Source: Diatrype stigma
Lineage: Eukaryota > Ascomycota > Sordariomycetes > Xylariales > Diatrypaceae
Assembly: GCA_022225965.2 (NCBI GenBank)
Contig: JAKJXP020000097.1
Location: 62,001-126,000, forward strand
Direction: 5' to 3'
DNA: 64,000 nucleotides
The notes beneath the pieces are model-generated. The model saw only the letters and a program-made list of their open reading frames with translations, was not told where the DNA came from and did no database searches. Numbering within the stretch: position 1 is the stretch's first letter; each line of letters opens with the position of its first letter. Shown piece by piece: positions 44,764 through 56,100 of this stretch. Position numbers and translations under genes: made by a program.

Positions 44764-45552
44764 ATTTGTCAGTTGCTTCCTTGGGTGGGTATAGAACGGT
44801 AAATTCGGGGGAAGTCTTAAAGTCTTGCTTAGGATTGCACAACAGGGAATCGTTGGGCTTGGGAGGAAGGGGGTTTAATACTTATGTGTCGAGCTCATGC
44901 GCCAACACTGATAAACATTCGTTTTGAGTCAAATAATTTACTAGGGGTGACTGTAATGACGTGTGACTTATCAATCGACTCATTATCATGAAATTTAAAG
45001 AAAGCAACACGGGGTTCTTTATCACCAGCAACCTCTAGAGCGTATATCGAAACCGTTTGTTAGCTCTTCAGTGTTCGAACAATTGAATCCACGCATATCT
45101 TGAGTCATCAGGCTCCGGATAATGACACCTCTTAGCTCAGACCTATATAAGTCAGGTGTGTTCTTTAGTTTATGTCAAAGCTTCCATTAGTTTGCCTCTT
45201 GTGTGTCTCGGTCTACGCTTCACCATGCTATTCAGTAATTCCCCGCTAGCTGTTATCATCTGCAACACCATATACTTAAGTGACATGCGGGTCTGCATTG
45301 CTAATATTGGTGGTATATCCGCTCCTTCCTTTCGTCTATGATATGCATATCATGGTGTCCCACTCTATGGCCAATGGTCACCTCTATGAATCAGGTACTT
45401 CAGAAGTACGACAACTGTATCTGATGGGACAGTTAAGCTAAGAAGCTGTCAGATATAATGGGTGACAAAAGATATTCTCAAGAACTTGCCTTGTGGGTCT
45501 GCTGGCGTATTCGATAGAAACCCTCTTTGGTTGAGTATCCTCCTTTTCTTTC
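44764..45552. other. 790-bp intergenic region, nothing recognised
   Basis: AT-leaning spacer between two small minus-strand genes. A 61-codon plus frame at 45156-45341 has no support. Confidence 0.4.
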
Positions 45553-45951
45553 TTATGACGTCTTTTTCTTCAAAGTGGGTTGGAATGCATCGCCGAATTT
45601 ATCCATCTTGTTATTGGCTCTGATGTCTGGTTTCTTCGGCTTATTCGGCGATCCGTTCTTTCCTGACGTTTTGGATTGTTTGTTGTTTAGATCTATTTTC
45701 TCCCACTCGCTGTCACTCCACTCGCTCGAGCTGGCTGACGATATATGTGGCGAGACCATGCCTGTGTTCGCTACTAGGGATGAGGTGGATCCAGTCTGGT
45801 TGATATTTTGTTGGACTGATGCTCTCTTGCTTGTTGGAAGTCGCAAGGGCGGCGAAATTTGGTGCTGTTGTGCTTTGGCCGCAGTATGGTGGACCCAATC
45901 TTTGATACGATTGCTTGACTGGGCAAGCTGGGAGTTGTTGGGCCGGTCCAT
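45553..45951 (-). CDS. Small basic hypothetical protein
   Basis: A protein of 132 residues from the ATG at 45951 (MDRPNNSQLAQ); the frame runs further upstream but only from a non-ATG codon. It is Ser/Asn/Lys/Gln-rich and probably disordered, with SSEWSDSEWEKIDL in the middle and a Lys-rich end (PTLKKKTS). No domain was recognised. It is the weakest of the three small minus-strand genes. Confidence 0.45.
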   Translation of the reverse strand: MDRPNNSQLAQSSNRIKDWVHHTAAKAQQHQISPPLRLPTSKRASVQQNINQTGSTSSLVANTGMVSPHISSASSSEWSDSEWEKIDLNNKQSKTSGKNGSPNKPKKPDIRANNKMDKFGDAFQPTLKKKTS

Positions 45952-47005
45952 AGTCTTGTAGGAATTCTGGGAGAATAAAATCGCGGAAAGGTACAGATCA
46001 CAGATGTGTATTGCCTTCTGTGGGGTATATACATATATATATGACAATGGGGTGGTGTTTTGTATCGTGGAGATACGTTGATATATATCCTGAACGTCTT
46101 GATTATGCAGGCTCCGTGACAGACATCAATTCGAAGGGCCATAACAATAGCTCAGATGAAGCTTAGATGCTAAATTCTATTCACTATCAGTCATAATGAC
46201 ATTGTCCCCTTTCCTATTGTATCGGTAACGAGGACAAAGGATACTTAATTTTTCAGTTCAGTTTACGCCCTGCTAGATTAATCAAGTTACTACTTTCAAC
46301 ACGACAAGCACTTTCTAGACAATACTCGATTATATGAATAGGATAACAATAACAAGCTCCCCACTACACTATTTCTTCCGATTTTCAGTCGTTGACAACC
46401 ATGGAGATCTATTCATGTCCTTGATGATACGTTTTACGGTGCGTGCATGTGGGATGCGTATAATAATACGTCATAGAATGGGGTAATCTACATTTAATAG
46501 GCAGGACGGCAGTCCCAGGAAACCATACAATGTGTATATAATTAGGTGTTACCCGTAGGCTTTCCGTCACTTTAATATCATTGAGCCATATGCCGCCAAC
46601 TCCATAGAGGTCTATGGGCTCTTAACAATGTAGAATAGAACCATATAGATAACGAGAGAAGTTTATTGTGTGTGCCGTATGAGGAGTATCTTGAAGTTTG
46701 TGTTGAAATCTCGCCAAGGACATGGCCTGCCGAATATCCAGAACGATACAACGCCTGAGAAGGCCACTAAGTAACAGTGAATACTCGCAGCTCCCCTTTG
46801 GGTCTGTTGTCTGGGTGGTGTACACTGCAATAACCCCTTGTCTTGTGTACATCACGACTCCTAATTTTTCCGCCACATTTTCCCCACCTGCCGCCTGCCC
46901 TGCCGCATGGTGCCTGCTGCACCTCTTCCGTGCTTACTACTGTTAAGCAGCCATGATTCGAGCATCCGTAGATGCGTCTAACGATGTTGCACATGGTTCC
47001 CTCAG
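45952..47005. other. 1.05 kb intergenic region, nothing recognised
   Basis: Contains short frames on both strands with no protein-like pattern and leads up to the hAT-type element. Confidence 0.4.
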
Positions 47006-47013
47006 ACTCCTAT
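47006..47013 (+). repeat. 8-bp target-site duplication ACTCCTAT, left
   Basis: ACTCCTAT immediately precedes the left inverted repeat, and an identical copy follows the right one. Eight bases is the hAT-superfamily size. Confidence 0.92.
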
Positions 47014-47599
47014 CAGGGTGTCAAGCAACGCAACCTGTGCAACGTGATGTCCACCATTTGGTGTCCACCACCCTTTGCAATCCATTCATTCGGGATTTTT
47101 CGAAATTGCGCAACCTGCAACGCAATTCACGATAACTTCCCTTAATTGCGTAACTGGTGGCAGGTTGTAGTGGCTAATAATTGTGGCTAATATATACCGC
47201 CATATTAAGGATTATAGGCGCTAATAGGGGCCAAAATAAAGGCCAGGGGGGGGGGAGGGACTTGCTAAGAAAGGGGTTGCTGCCAGGAAAGGGGGTGCCA
47301 GGTATGGGTCGAAACCTTTTATTAGGCAACCTTCCATTAGGCAACCTTTTATTAGGCAGGGCTGCTAATAATATGCTTCGGATACGTTAGCTGGTTAGAT
47401 AAATGCTAAAAATCCGTTTACGACCTTTGTATATGCCCTTACTTTAACCCGATTTGGGTACTGCAACCAATGCAACGCCACTGCAATTTGGTTGCAGTTG
47501 CGCAACTTCAATCCACCAAATCCAGGGTGCTGGTTGTAGTTACTGCAATCCATCCACCAGAGGGCTTGGTTGCAGTGGATTGCGTTGCTTGATACCCTG
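47014..47599. mobile_element. Non-autonomous hAT-type element (586 bp)
   Basis: The left end CAGGGTGTCAAGCAACGCAA is matched by the right end in reverse complement, CAGGGTATCAAGCAACGCAA (one difference in 20). An exact 8-bp duplication, ACTCCTAT, flanks both. The interior has further inverted GCAAC/GTTGC motifs in sub-terminal positions, a G-run near 47246 and three copies of TTAGGCA-type repeats near 47320-47357. It encodes no transposase; a 69-codon frame inside is not protein-like. Element size, TIR and 8-bp duplication match a MITE-like hAT derivative mobilised by a transposase elsewhere. It is not RIP-extreme, unlike the block at 12.8-26.7 kb. Confidence 0.92.
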
Positions 47600-47607
47600 A
47601 CTCCTAT
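47600..47607 (+). repeat. 8-bp target-site duplication ACTCCTAT, right
   Basis: Identical to 47006-47013 and immediately adjacent to the right inverted repeat. Confidence 0.92.
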
Positions 47608-48711
47608 ATATTGAAGCTGTCAGAATCGCTATAATGGCATATGCCTGATAATCTTTGCGACACACTTACTTGGTCTCTGAGTGATGCTTTGGTTCGTGAC
47701 AGCTCACTATGTCAACAAAGCTGGAGCAGAATTCTGGTTCTCGTAGTTTGCTAGGCAGTGCGCAAGGTGGAAGCTGATCGTCAGGTTGAGCTTTGAGGTC
47801 AAGCTAGCGTTTGCTAGTAGCGTGGTGTCTGAGAACTAGAAGAATATGAAATGTTGAAGACGAGCATGATACCTTTATATAGTAAAGAGTCCAAGGTTAC
47901 GTTGCCCATTATCTAATAAGCGAATACCGTTTATGACTCTGCCAGTCCGAGTCATCATGTGGATTGTGAGAAGGGATAATTCGGTCAGTAGTCGAAAAAG
48001 TCGATAACTCTGAACCATAGATGTTTCCTTCCTGTGTCTGCTCATCTTCGTCCGTTGAGCGGATTATTTGTTACGGTTGTTGACCTATAATGCTTTCTCC
48101 CGCAATAGCAGAATCAGCCCGGTCTTGTCTTGTTTGACAGTTCAGGAATCCCAAGGGGCCGGGCAAGACCAGGTCAAGACCAGCCCCGGGGTGTCACACC
48201 ATTCTTTCCCAGTTCTTGGTGTCCCCATATAAAAATATGTCCATAATAGCCACGCATAAGTTATCGTAGGCCGAGTACCTACCAAAGAAATCACCTATAT
48301 GCTATTAAGTCATGACCCTACCGTGGTTCGACGTGCATGATAAATCATAACGCAAGCTTGAGCTAACGTAACCCGAGGGCAGAGACACTGATATATAGCC
48401 ATGCAAGTCTCACATGACCCCCCATGGCTCCCGTTGGCAAGTCCTGTTATTTATGATTATATGATAACTGTCATGACCTTGTCTATCGAGACTTCCTCTC
48501 AAGACTTACATTATACTATGGTTGCCAAGCCCTGGATTACGTAAACCTATGACCCCCCTGCCCCCTGCCTATGATTAACGTGGTGCAAGGTCCCCCCCTG
48601 CTTGGCTCGGCTATAGGCGAAGCCAGAATTCCGTTCCCAACTCCTAATTCCCAATTCCACCATCAATGAACCAACAACAGTGTCCCTCGTTTTCCCGCAT
48701 TCCTACTCGAC
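47608..48711. other. 1.1 kb intergenic region, promoter of esterase
   Basis: No gene was recognised. Runs such as CCCCCCTG near 48554-48600 occur shortly before the esterase start. The esterase promoter must be here. Confidence 0.4.
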
Positions 48712-49684
48712 ATGACAGCGACAGGCTTGTCAAACTTCACGTGGCGCTTTGACCCTATCGTGGGGCTCCCGCATGCTGTAATTCCTAATATGGCTATGTG
48801 GAATGCGACCAACGGGGCCGATCTGGATTATCAGATCCAAGTATCATGGCCGCTAGAATGGGAGTCTCGGGATGTAGACCGGACTGCGCTTACAATGTAT
48901 GAACCCCCTGAGTTACCACTACATACTCCCGATTGCCTTAGCAGCCTTTAACAGGGCCAGGTACGTTCTGGATGGCAACGCGTTGGGGATGACAGGCACC
49001 GAAGCCTGGCGTCGGCGCCTAGCCGTTGAACCAACACAGCCCGATAATATCGTTGTCAGTATCGGGTACCCTGTCATGGACTCGGTGTACGGATCGCAGA
49101 GAAGCATCGATTTCCAACCGGTAACGCCGGGAGAGCCTTCCCCGCCTGTTCCTGGAGTGCGAGAGGGTGCTGATGTTTTCATCGATTTCATCGATGGGGC
49201 CCTGCGCCCGTTCATCCACTCGAACTTCCCCTCTGTGGCGTTCTCCCGCGATGTAATCTATGGTCATTCTTTCGGTGGCCTCTTCGTGATATACGCGCTA
49301 CTTCGACGGCCGGACCTGTTTGATACCTTCCTCGCTGCTAGCCCGGCATTGTACTGGAACGATGGGTACATTCTCAACCATACATCTTGGCTTAACGAGG
49401 CAAAGTTGCCACCAAATGCTACCAAGCCCGCGTTTAGACTAGCATATGGCGATCTAGAGCAGTATGTGTTGAGACGCCGCACAGAGACAGATGAACAGTA
49501 TAGGGCTAGGAAAGAGCTGTACGCCACCTTTGCCATGGCAGATAACTGCCATGTACTTTACCAGTACCTGAAAGACAGTACTGCTTTGAGGGATATTGTT
49601 CTGAAGGAGTACATTGGGAGTGATCATGCATCTGTTGGCTCCGTAGCTTTGACAGATGGCATCGACTATTTCGTGGATTGGTGA
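48712..49684 (+). CDS. Alpha/beta-hydrolase, siderophore-esterase type
   Basis: Two exons, 48712-48896 and 48961-49684. The 64-bp intron has GTATGA..CCAG ends; the join restores the natural motif LTMYVLDGNA. The product is 302 residues without a signal peptide. It fits the putative esterase family (PF00756), whose fungal intracellular members hydrolyse ester siderophores such as triacetylfusarinine C, releasing iron. Visible features are YVLDGNA, the nucleophile elbow GHSFGGLF with Ser at about residue 165, SPALYWND, and a C-terminal SDHASV segment supplying the catalytic His. The precise substrate is inference; no siderophore synthetase is nearby. The interior of the intron is short and free of other splice ambiguity apart from an earlier AG. 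Confidence 0.85.
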
Positions 49685-50091
49685 GCAAGCTCAGGAGATC
49701 CATGTAAGCAAAGGCATGCCATCCCCTTTCTCTCATCTGGATAAGTCAGGTGCTTCCGTCCTTTCTAGTGGCTCCTTTCATCAGTTGTCTATTCCAAAGC
49801 AGTTGTTAGCAACCTTTCTTGTGATGACTCCTTGCTCCCCTCGAACCATTCCTCTCCTTACACCCAATTAAACCATAACTTTGGCTAACTCACAGAGATA
49901 CTAGGTAGCAAGATATGATATCAAGTCAGCACACCTAGTTGTGCGTTGTGTATTCCAATCCGAAACATACACTATATGTATCAAATCATCACACCCATCG
50001 GTCATCCGTTTGGTGATCATACAAGATCCTTTGACCTCAGGGGTAACAGTAAACATGGCCTGCGCTATATTGGCGCCTTGGTTATGGGATT

Positions 50092-50181
50092 GATGCGTAT
50101 CATCTCGATGCGTATCATCTCGATGCGTATCATCTCGATGCGTATCATCTCGATGCGTATCATCTCGATGCGTATCATCTC
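50092..50181 (+). repeat. 15-bp minisatellite, six exact copies
   Basis: Six perfect tandem copies of GATGCGTATCATCTC, then a degenerate partial copy. The unit is a multiple of three, so open frames pass through it on both strands without being genes. Confidence 0.95.
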
Positions 50182-51872
50182 GATTCATATTTATCCATTC
50201 GGCTATGGGTTCTGATTTCCATGGCCGAAGCCGGGAAGTCTCCACGTGAAAAGCCTGTTGGAAAGTGAAGTTTAAGCGGAGCTCCTATACCCATCGAGGC
50301 GTCTATGACATCGCCTCATCAGGACCTCTAGAACGCAAGTCTGACTTTAAAATACGGGTCTCGATTTCCTTCAGTGCCTGGATGCTTGTGAGTGCTGGCT
50401 TTCCTTCCCGTTCATCAATTCACCATCAACACTCTTTCATCCAAAACAACACGCGCAGTTCTCCACCAAATTATTCGGAAGATCCAGGATACGGAGGCCA
50501 ACTACCTGAGGTCCAACTACTTCTAGAGTTAGGACCAGTCTTCAGCAGCACGACTGCATCAGACCAGAACGTCTTCTCTACTGACCACACCTCTCCCCTA
50601 GAAATCATATCGATCCACAGTCCATCATCTTTGACTAGGAACAAGTACAAGCTCTGCAAGCGAGTGACCTTCCTGGCCACAAATTCACATGCGTACAGCC
50701 CGATCCGAAAGATCTCTGCGGAATCTGGAGGACTGGCAGAGTTTTGCCACAAGGTATCCCCCAACCCACAGACCACAGCCCGTAACCCACAACCCACAAC
50801 ACAGAAACTTCATTTCTCCATCATTTCCTCCTTGGAATTCTTTCCAATGTTGGACTGATATCAATCTCTTCTGCCCCCCTCTGATAAACAGATTTGTTTT
50901 CATCAGATCGTGATCTTCGTCAAGTCTCTCCCATCCAAACGTTTATTGGTAAGTTTACAGGCTCTCTTTGTTCCACATATGCATCTACCCTTCTTCCTCC
51001 ACATCGTCTACCAACCCGTACCTCTTGTAATCCTTACGCCCATCACTCTATGCATATTTGATTCGCTTGCCTCTGATACATGACCTTGCTGCTCGTCCAA
51101 TCAGGATTGCATGGGATCACATCGTTTGAACAGCAAACGCCTGTGCAGATGATCGATTGCAGAGACAATCTAGCAGGGACAAACTTGACGTACACCTTCC
51201 ACTCTCCACAAGGCAAATATATATATGGAAAAGGCTAATATTTGCCCTCAGGATCAACTTGGTCCTATCTGATTGCCGCTACGGAGGCATCAACAGACGC
51301 AGGGCCAGCAGTAAGCTCGAGATCTGGACAATCCCATCTTGACAACAGGCTCTCTGGGTAACAACATATACACGAGGTTATTCCTCTCGCGCCTTTAGCG
51401 ATCTGCCATTTCTTCTGGACCCTATTCAGTAGAGTAGAAGGTAAGTATCCACACACACACACACACGTATCCCCTTCTTCCGCTACACGTTCGTGTCAGA
51501 GGCACCTGCGACGATGGTACACCAAAACACACATTGCCTGCCATGTACTAGTCTATGGCCCGGGACGATGACATGGAAGTTGATTTATATCTAAGGCAGT
51601 CAAATCCAGACCAGAGTCGGCCTGATAGTGTTCAAGTGAACTCTACTTCATCTGAGGTTGAGCATTTGATGTCACTCACCCCTATACCTGTTACCTCCTA
51701 TCGACAAGTATCTACAGGTGCTCTACCTGCAGGTGTCTACCTGGATCTACCAGTGTAGAGGCAATTAGGAAGTACCTACTAGGTACCCTGCTTACTGGTT
51801 TGTCCTTCAAGGAAAGGGGAACTTGCGACCTTGCAACTGTTGCCTCGCAACTACTACTTCCATGTTGTTATT

Positions 51873-51998
51873 ACTCGCCTCTACTCGCCTCTACTCGCCT
51901 CTACTCGCCTCTACTCGCCTCTACTCGCCTCTACTCGCCTCTACTCGCCTCTACTCGCCTCTACTCGCCTCTACTCGCCTCTACTCGCCTCTACTCGC
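51873..51998 (+). repeat. 10-bp tandem repeat abutting assembly gap
   Basis: About 12.6 copies of CTACTCGCCT run straight into a stretch of N. The true array is probably longer than shown. Confidence 0.95.
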
Positions 51999-52097
51999 NN
52001 NNNNNNNNNNNNNNNNNNNNNNNNNNNNNNNNNNNNNNNNNNNNNNNNNNNNNNNNNNNNNNNNNNNNNNNNNNNNNNNNNNNNNNNNNNNNNNNNN
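51999..52097. other. Assembly gap (99 N)
   Basis: Ninety-nine undetermined bases at the end of the 10-bp tandem array. The size may be nominal rather than measured. Confidence 0.99.
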
Positions 52098-53112
52098 CCA
52101 CTACCTACATACCACTTACCTACATACATACTTACCGACTTAGGTACTCGCAATTACAACTCCCAGCGCAACTCCCCTGGAACCCCCCCCCCCCCCCCCC
52201 TTGCGACTCCCCTCACCACTCGCCTACTCACCCAGTGCTACATACCTCCTCCTTGTCCCCGGTATCCATCACCGTCACCCATACAACGGAGGGCGCAGGT
52301 GCTTGCACTTCCACTACAGTTCAACCACTTCAGGATCACGGCAGACCTTTTCTGGGCTTTCTTGGTTTGCGAACCCGAAATTTGAGTACCTAGGGTAAGC
52401 AGACTTTTGTTCTTGTGCAATAACCACCTCCGAAATCGGCTCAGCTATATGTACCGTCAACTGTGTGAAATTCAGTATCCAGCCTCTCTCCCTTCATTCC
52501 GCATTCTTCCTCTGCACTCTCTCTCTCGGAGTCTCACCTGTCTAACAACCGCCCAATAGGTGATTAAGAAGATAGGTTACATAGCCTGGGACTTGGTCAG
52601 CTTTCGTCCTCCCTCCCACCATCTACACATCCCTCCAGACACTTGTCAGGGCACTTGTCAAGATACTTCCATGTCAAGACACTTGTCAAAACACTTGCCA
52701 CAGGACTAATTTCAGATCCATCCGTGTTTTGATATCCATCCAATATCACGGTGTTTGAACACTTGTTCTGCTCCTCTTGGTTTGCCACTGGCTTGATTTC
52801 TCCAATTCGCGACGTTAGTATCATTGCCCTTCCCTTGATTCCCACTCTGTTCCTCTTGGTAAATAATTCTTGCTGGTGTACTGTCATGTATCTCATCCAC
52901 ACCTGCAGTGTACATGGTCTTGAGTAAACATTCGCTAACACGCTTGAGTTCCTAGGGCCACATCTACCTCATACTTGCCCTTCCAGTTCCCTTGCCCGCC
53001 TACTTACATCAGACAGTTTACATACATACAACTGTTGTACACCCATCAGAAGAGCCTAGAGCCAACCTTTCCGATACTCGGAAACTCTTCACCGTGGTCA
53101 CATTCAGCCAAC

Positions 53113-56100
53113 ATGGCAGACGACGGTGGCCCAGGTCCTTCAGAGGCTGATATCTCTCAGGTAAGACTCATCCCCATCATCCCCATCACGGTCGTCATTG
53201 CCTTCGCTAACCCACTGTATTATTCAGGCCCAACTCGAGATGGTCAAGTACCATATGAACTTCGAGCCAAAGAGCCCTCCTGGCAGGAGTTTGGACTGGC
53301 TTGATATTCCAGAGCTCCCTACATCCGAAGAACTCAATCCAAATTGGGGCGACAAAGAAGAAGCCCAGAAGGTAAGAAGTCTTCTACCCAACACGGTTGA
53401 TCGCCCGTGGGAAGACAAGAACCTCTATTTGGAGACGCACTACCGACTCCAACGCGAGGAGTCGATAACTATGCTTCGGTATGCCGTCCGGAAGTTCAGA
53501 GAAAACCCTCACATGGTCGATGATGACGAAACCTGTGTCTACACCAAAGTCTTCGTCCAGGGGTACTTGATGACACGGCTCGGCCCCATCTGCCGGGTTC
53601 GGTTCTCTATCGAGCGTGCCGGCAAGCGCATTCGCTGGAATCAAACCCGCCGCCTCACAACTGGCAGCCTCGTCGTCCTGTCGACCGCCAAAGACTGCTT
53701 CCGCACCATTTGCATGCCAGCAGTGATCGCTGATCATGCATTTCGTGACGGCCTGGACCAGAACCCGCCCACCATACAGTTCTATTGGGCGAATATCGAC
53801 GATGCTATTATGGATCCCGCTGCTGAATTGGTCATGTTGGAGTCGAGGATTGGATACTTTGAGGCAACGCGCCACGCCATGGTTGGCCTGCAGCATGCCG
53901 CCGCGACAACCACGCCACTCGACAAGTACTTGGTAAGTTCCTGGCTCAAAGAGCATCGCCCTCAGTAGGGTTCATAGTACAAGCTAACTCGCTTGTGACA
54001 TAGGTCCAAGCTGATAAGAGTGACCTCGCTGCTGATTTCGTCGCCAAGGATCCTAAAATGAACCTCACCAGCTTAGTTCATCACGTCCCCAATGCCACGG
54101 CCATGACCAGAGGCGAAGCGGTTTCAAAGATGCGAACTATTAAGGAGTCTCTGCGCCATTATCCTGTACTTGAGGGTATCGACGATGAGATTTCACAGTA
54201 CACCAATCTTGACAACTCACAGCTTGAGGCTGTGCATCGTATCTTAACGAAGGAGCTGGCTATCATTCAAGGCCCTCCAGGCACAGGCAAGACCTTTACG
54301 TCTGTACAAGCCATTCGCATCCTCCTCCAAAGCCAAGAGAGGGGGAGTAACATCATTGTCGTCGCTGCCCAGACGAATCATGCAGTTGACCAGATTCTTC
54401 TGCAACTGATCGATCTTGGGCAGGATGTTGTTCGCCTTGGTGGCCGTACCCAGAGTGAGGATATGAAGTACTATAGCCTGTACAACACCCGCCGACGTTG
54501 TATGCCCCGATGCGTCCAGAAGTCTGACAGGGACTACAAGACATTCGAGGCAGCCCGCAAGAGAAATGTTGTGAATCTGCAACATATCGTCAAAGAAGTT
54601 TTCCCGGATGATGTGCTTGAGCCGGACCAGCTTCTCAAGGCTGGAATCATCACGCAGGCACAATACCAGTCTCTGACGAGTGACGCGGAATGGACCAGCT
54701 CTGTCAAGCCCGAACTCGCTGATAGCACTATAGCTCAGTGGCTGGGACCAACCCAGCTTGTGAAAGCTGCTCCCATGGATTACAAAGACCCTATCTTCAC
54801 AGCAGAGGAAGAGCTCGACGAAAGAGGCATTCGGGCTGAGATGGTTGATGCCGAGGATTACGACATCGAACTCGATGATTGCGTTGCCGATGATGATGCT
54901 GACCGAGGAATCATTCGGGGGACCTTTGTGCCTATCGCCCATGTGTGGACGGGTGCGAAGGCTGAAGGTCTCTCCGAAAATGACTTCACAGTCCGCAAAG
55001 AGATGAAGAAGGCCAACCTATGGGAAGTCAACCCCAAATTCCGAGGTATGATCTATCGAACCTGGCAGGCCCGTCTTCTCGAGCTGCGCATTTCCGAGTT
55101 TCGTAGAACCCTTGCCGACAGCAAGCGGATTGCGAACAATCTGAAAATCAATCGCTGGTACAAGGATACCCAGACAATCAAGTCGGCGCAGCTGGAGGTC
55201 ATTGGATGCACAACCACTGGCTTGACGAAGTACCGAGGCCTTCTAGCAGCCCTGCAGCCCCGCACTTTGCTCATTGAGGAGGCAGCCGAGACTCGTGAGG
55301 CCAACATCATATCGGCGCTATATCCGTCCCTTCAACAGCTTATCTTGGTTGGCGATCATCAACAGTTGGTGCCTCACTGTGATACGCCAGGCCTTGCCTC
55401 GCCTCCCTTCAACATGTGCGTTTCTCTATTTGAGAGGCTTGTCAAGCTACATATGCCTTTCACCATGCTGAACATGCAGCGAAGGATGAAACCCACCTTA
55501 CGCAAAGTCCTCAATGGTTTCTATCCCAACCTACAAGATCATCCTGTAGTGACAAAGCCCGATGCACGCCCCCCGATCCCCGGCATGGCCACTGAATCGT
55601 TTCTGTTCCACCACACATGGAGCGAAGGTGTCGATGAGGACTTGAGCAAGTTCAATGTATTGGAGGCTGAGATGATCGTGGGCCTCATTCGATATCTACG
55701 GCTGAATGGGGTTCATGACTCCCAGATCAGCGTGTTGACCTTCTATCGCGGCCAGCGCAAGAAGATCCTTGCCGAGGCCAAGAAGCTTTTTTCTGCCCAG
55801 CCATTCACAAACGTCCACACAGTAGACTCTTACCAGGGTGAAGAGAACGATATCATAATCCTGTCTCTGGTGCGCAGCAACGGCGGTAATAAACCTCCCC
55901 AAGCCGGGTTCGTGGCTGATCAGAACCGTGGCGTCGTGTCCATCAGTCGGGCGCGCCGCGGCTTTTACATATTCGGCAACATGGCGAACCTGCTCGGGGC
56001 CGGCGATGAATCGCGCCAGATGTGGGAGAAGGTGTATAACGTATTCAAGGAGCAGAATCGATTCGGTGAGAATGGCGGTCTTCCCATCACCTGCAAGGCT

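Larger units (their letters stand above)
49685..53112. other. 3.4 kb intergenic region rich in tandem repeats
   Basis: Contains a 15-bp minisatellite (50092-50181), an AC dinucleotide tract (near 51450-51466), a 10-bp tandem repeat interrupted by an assembly gap (51873-52097) and a C homopolymer (about 52183-52200). Overlapping frames at 50265-50858 (+) and 50471-50797 (-) lack recognisable domains. Part may be the long 5' leader of the helicase gene. Confidence 0.5.

Noticed and set aside
50265..50858. 197-codon plus and 108-codon minus frames
   Set aside because: The two strands overlap and neither shows a domain. The minus frame has a slightly protein-like middle but no start, splice or homology support.
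53372..53377. GTAAGA as an extra helicase donor site
   Set aside because: The reading frame runs through without a stop and gives sequence consistent with the family region before the helicase, so an intron is not needed here.
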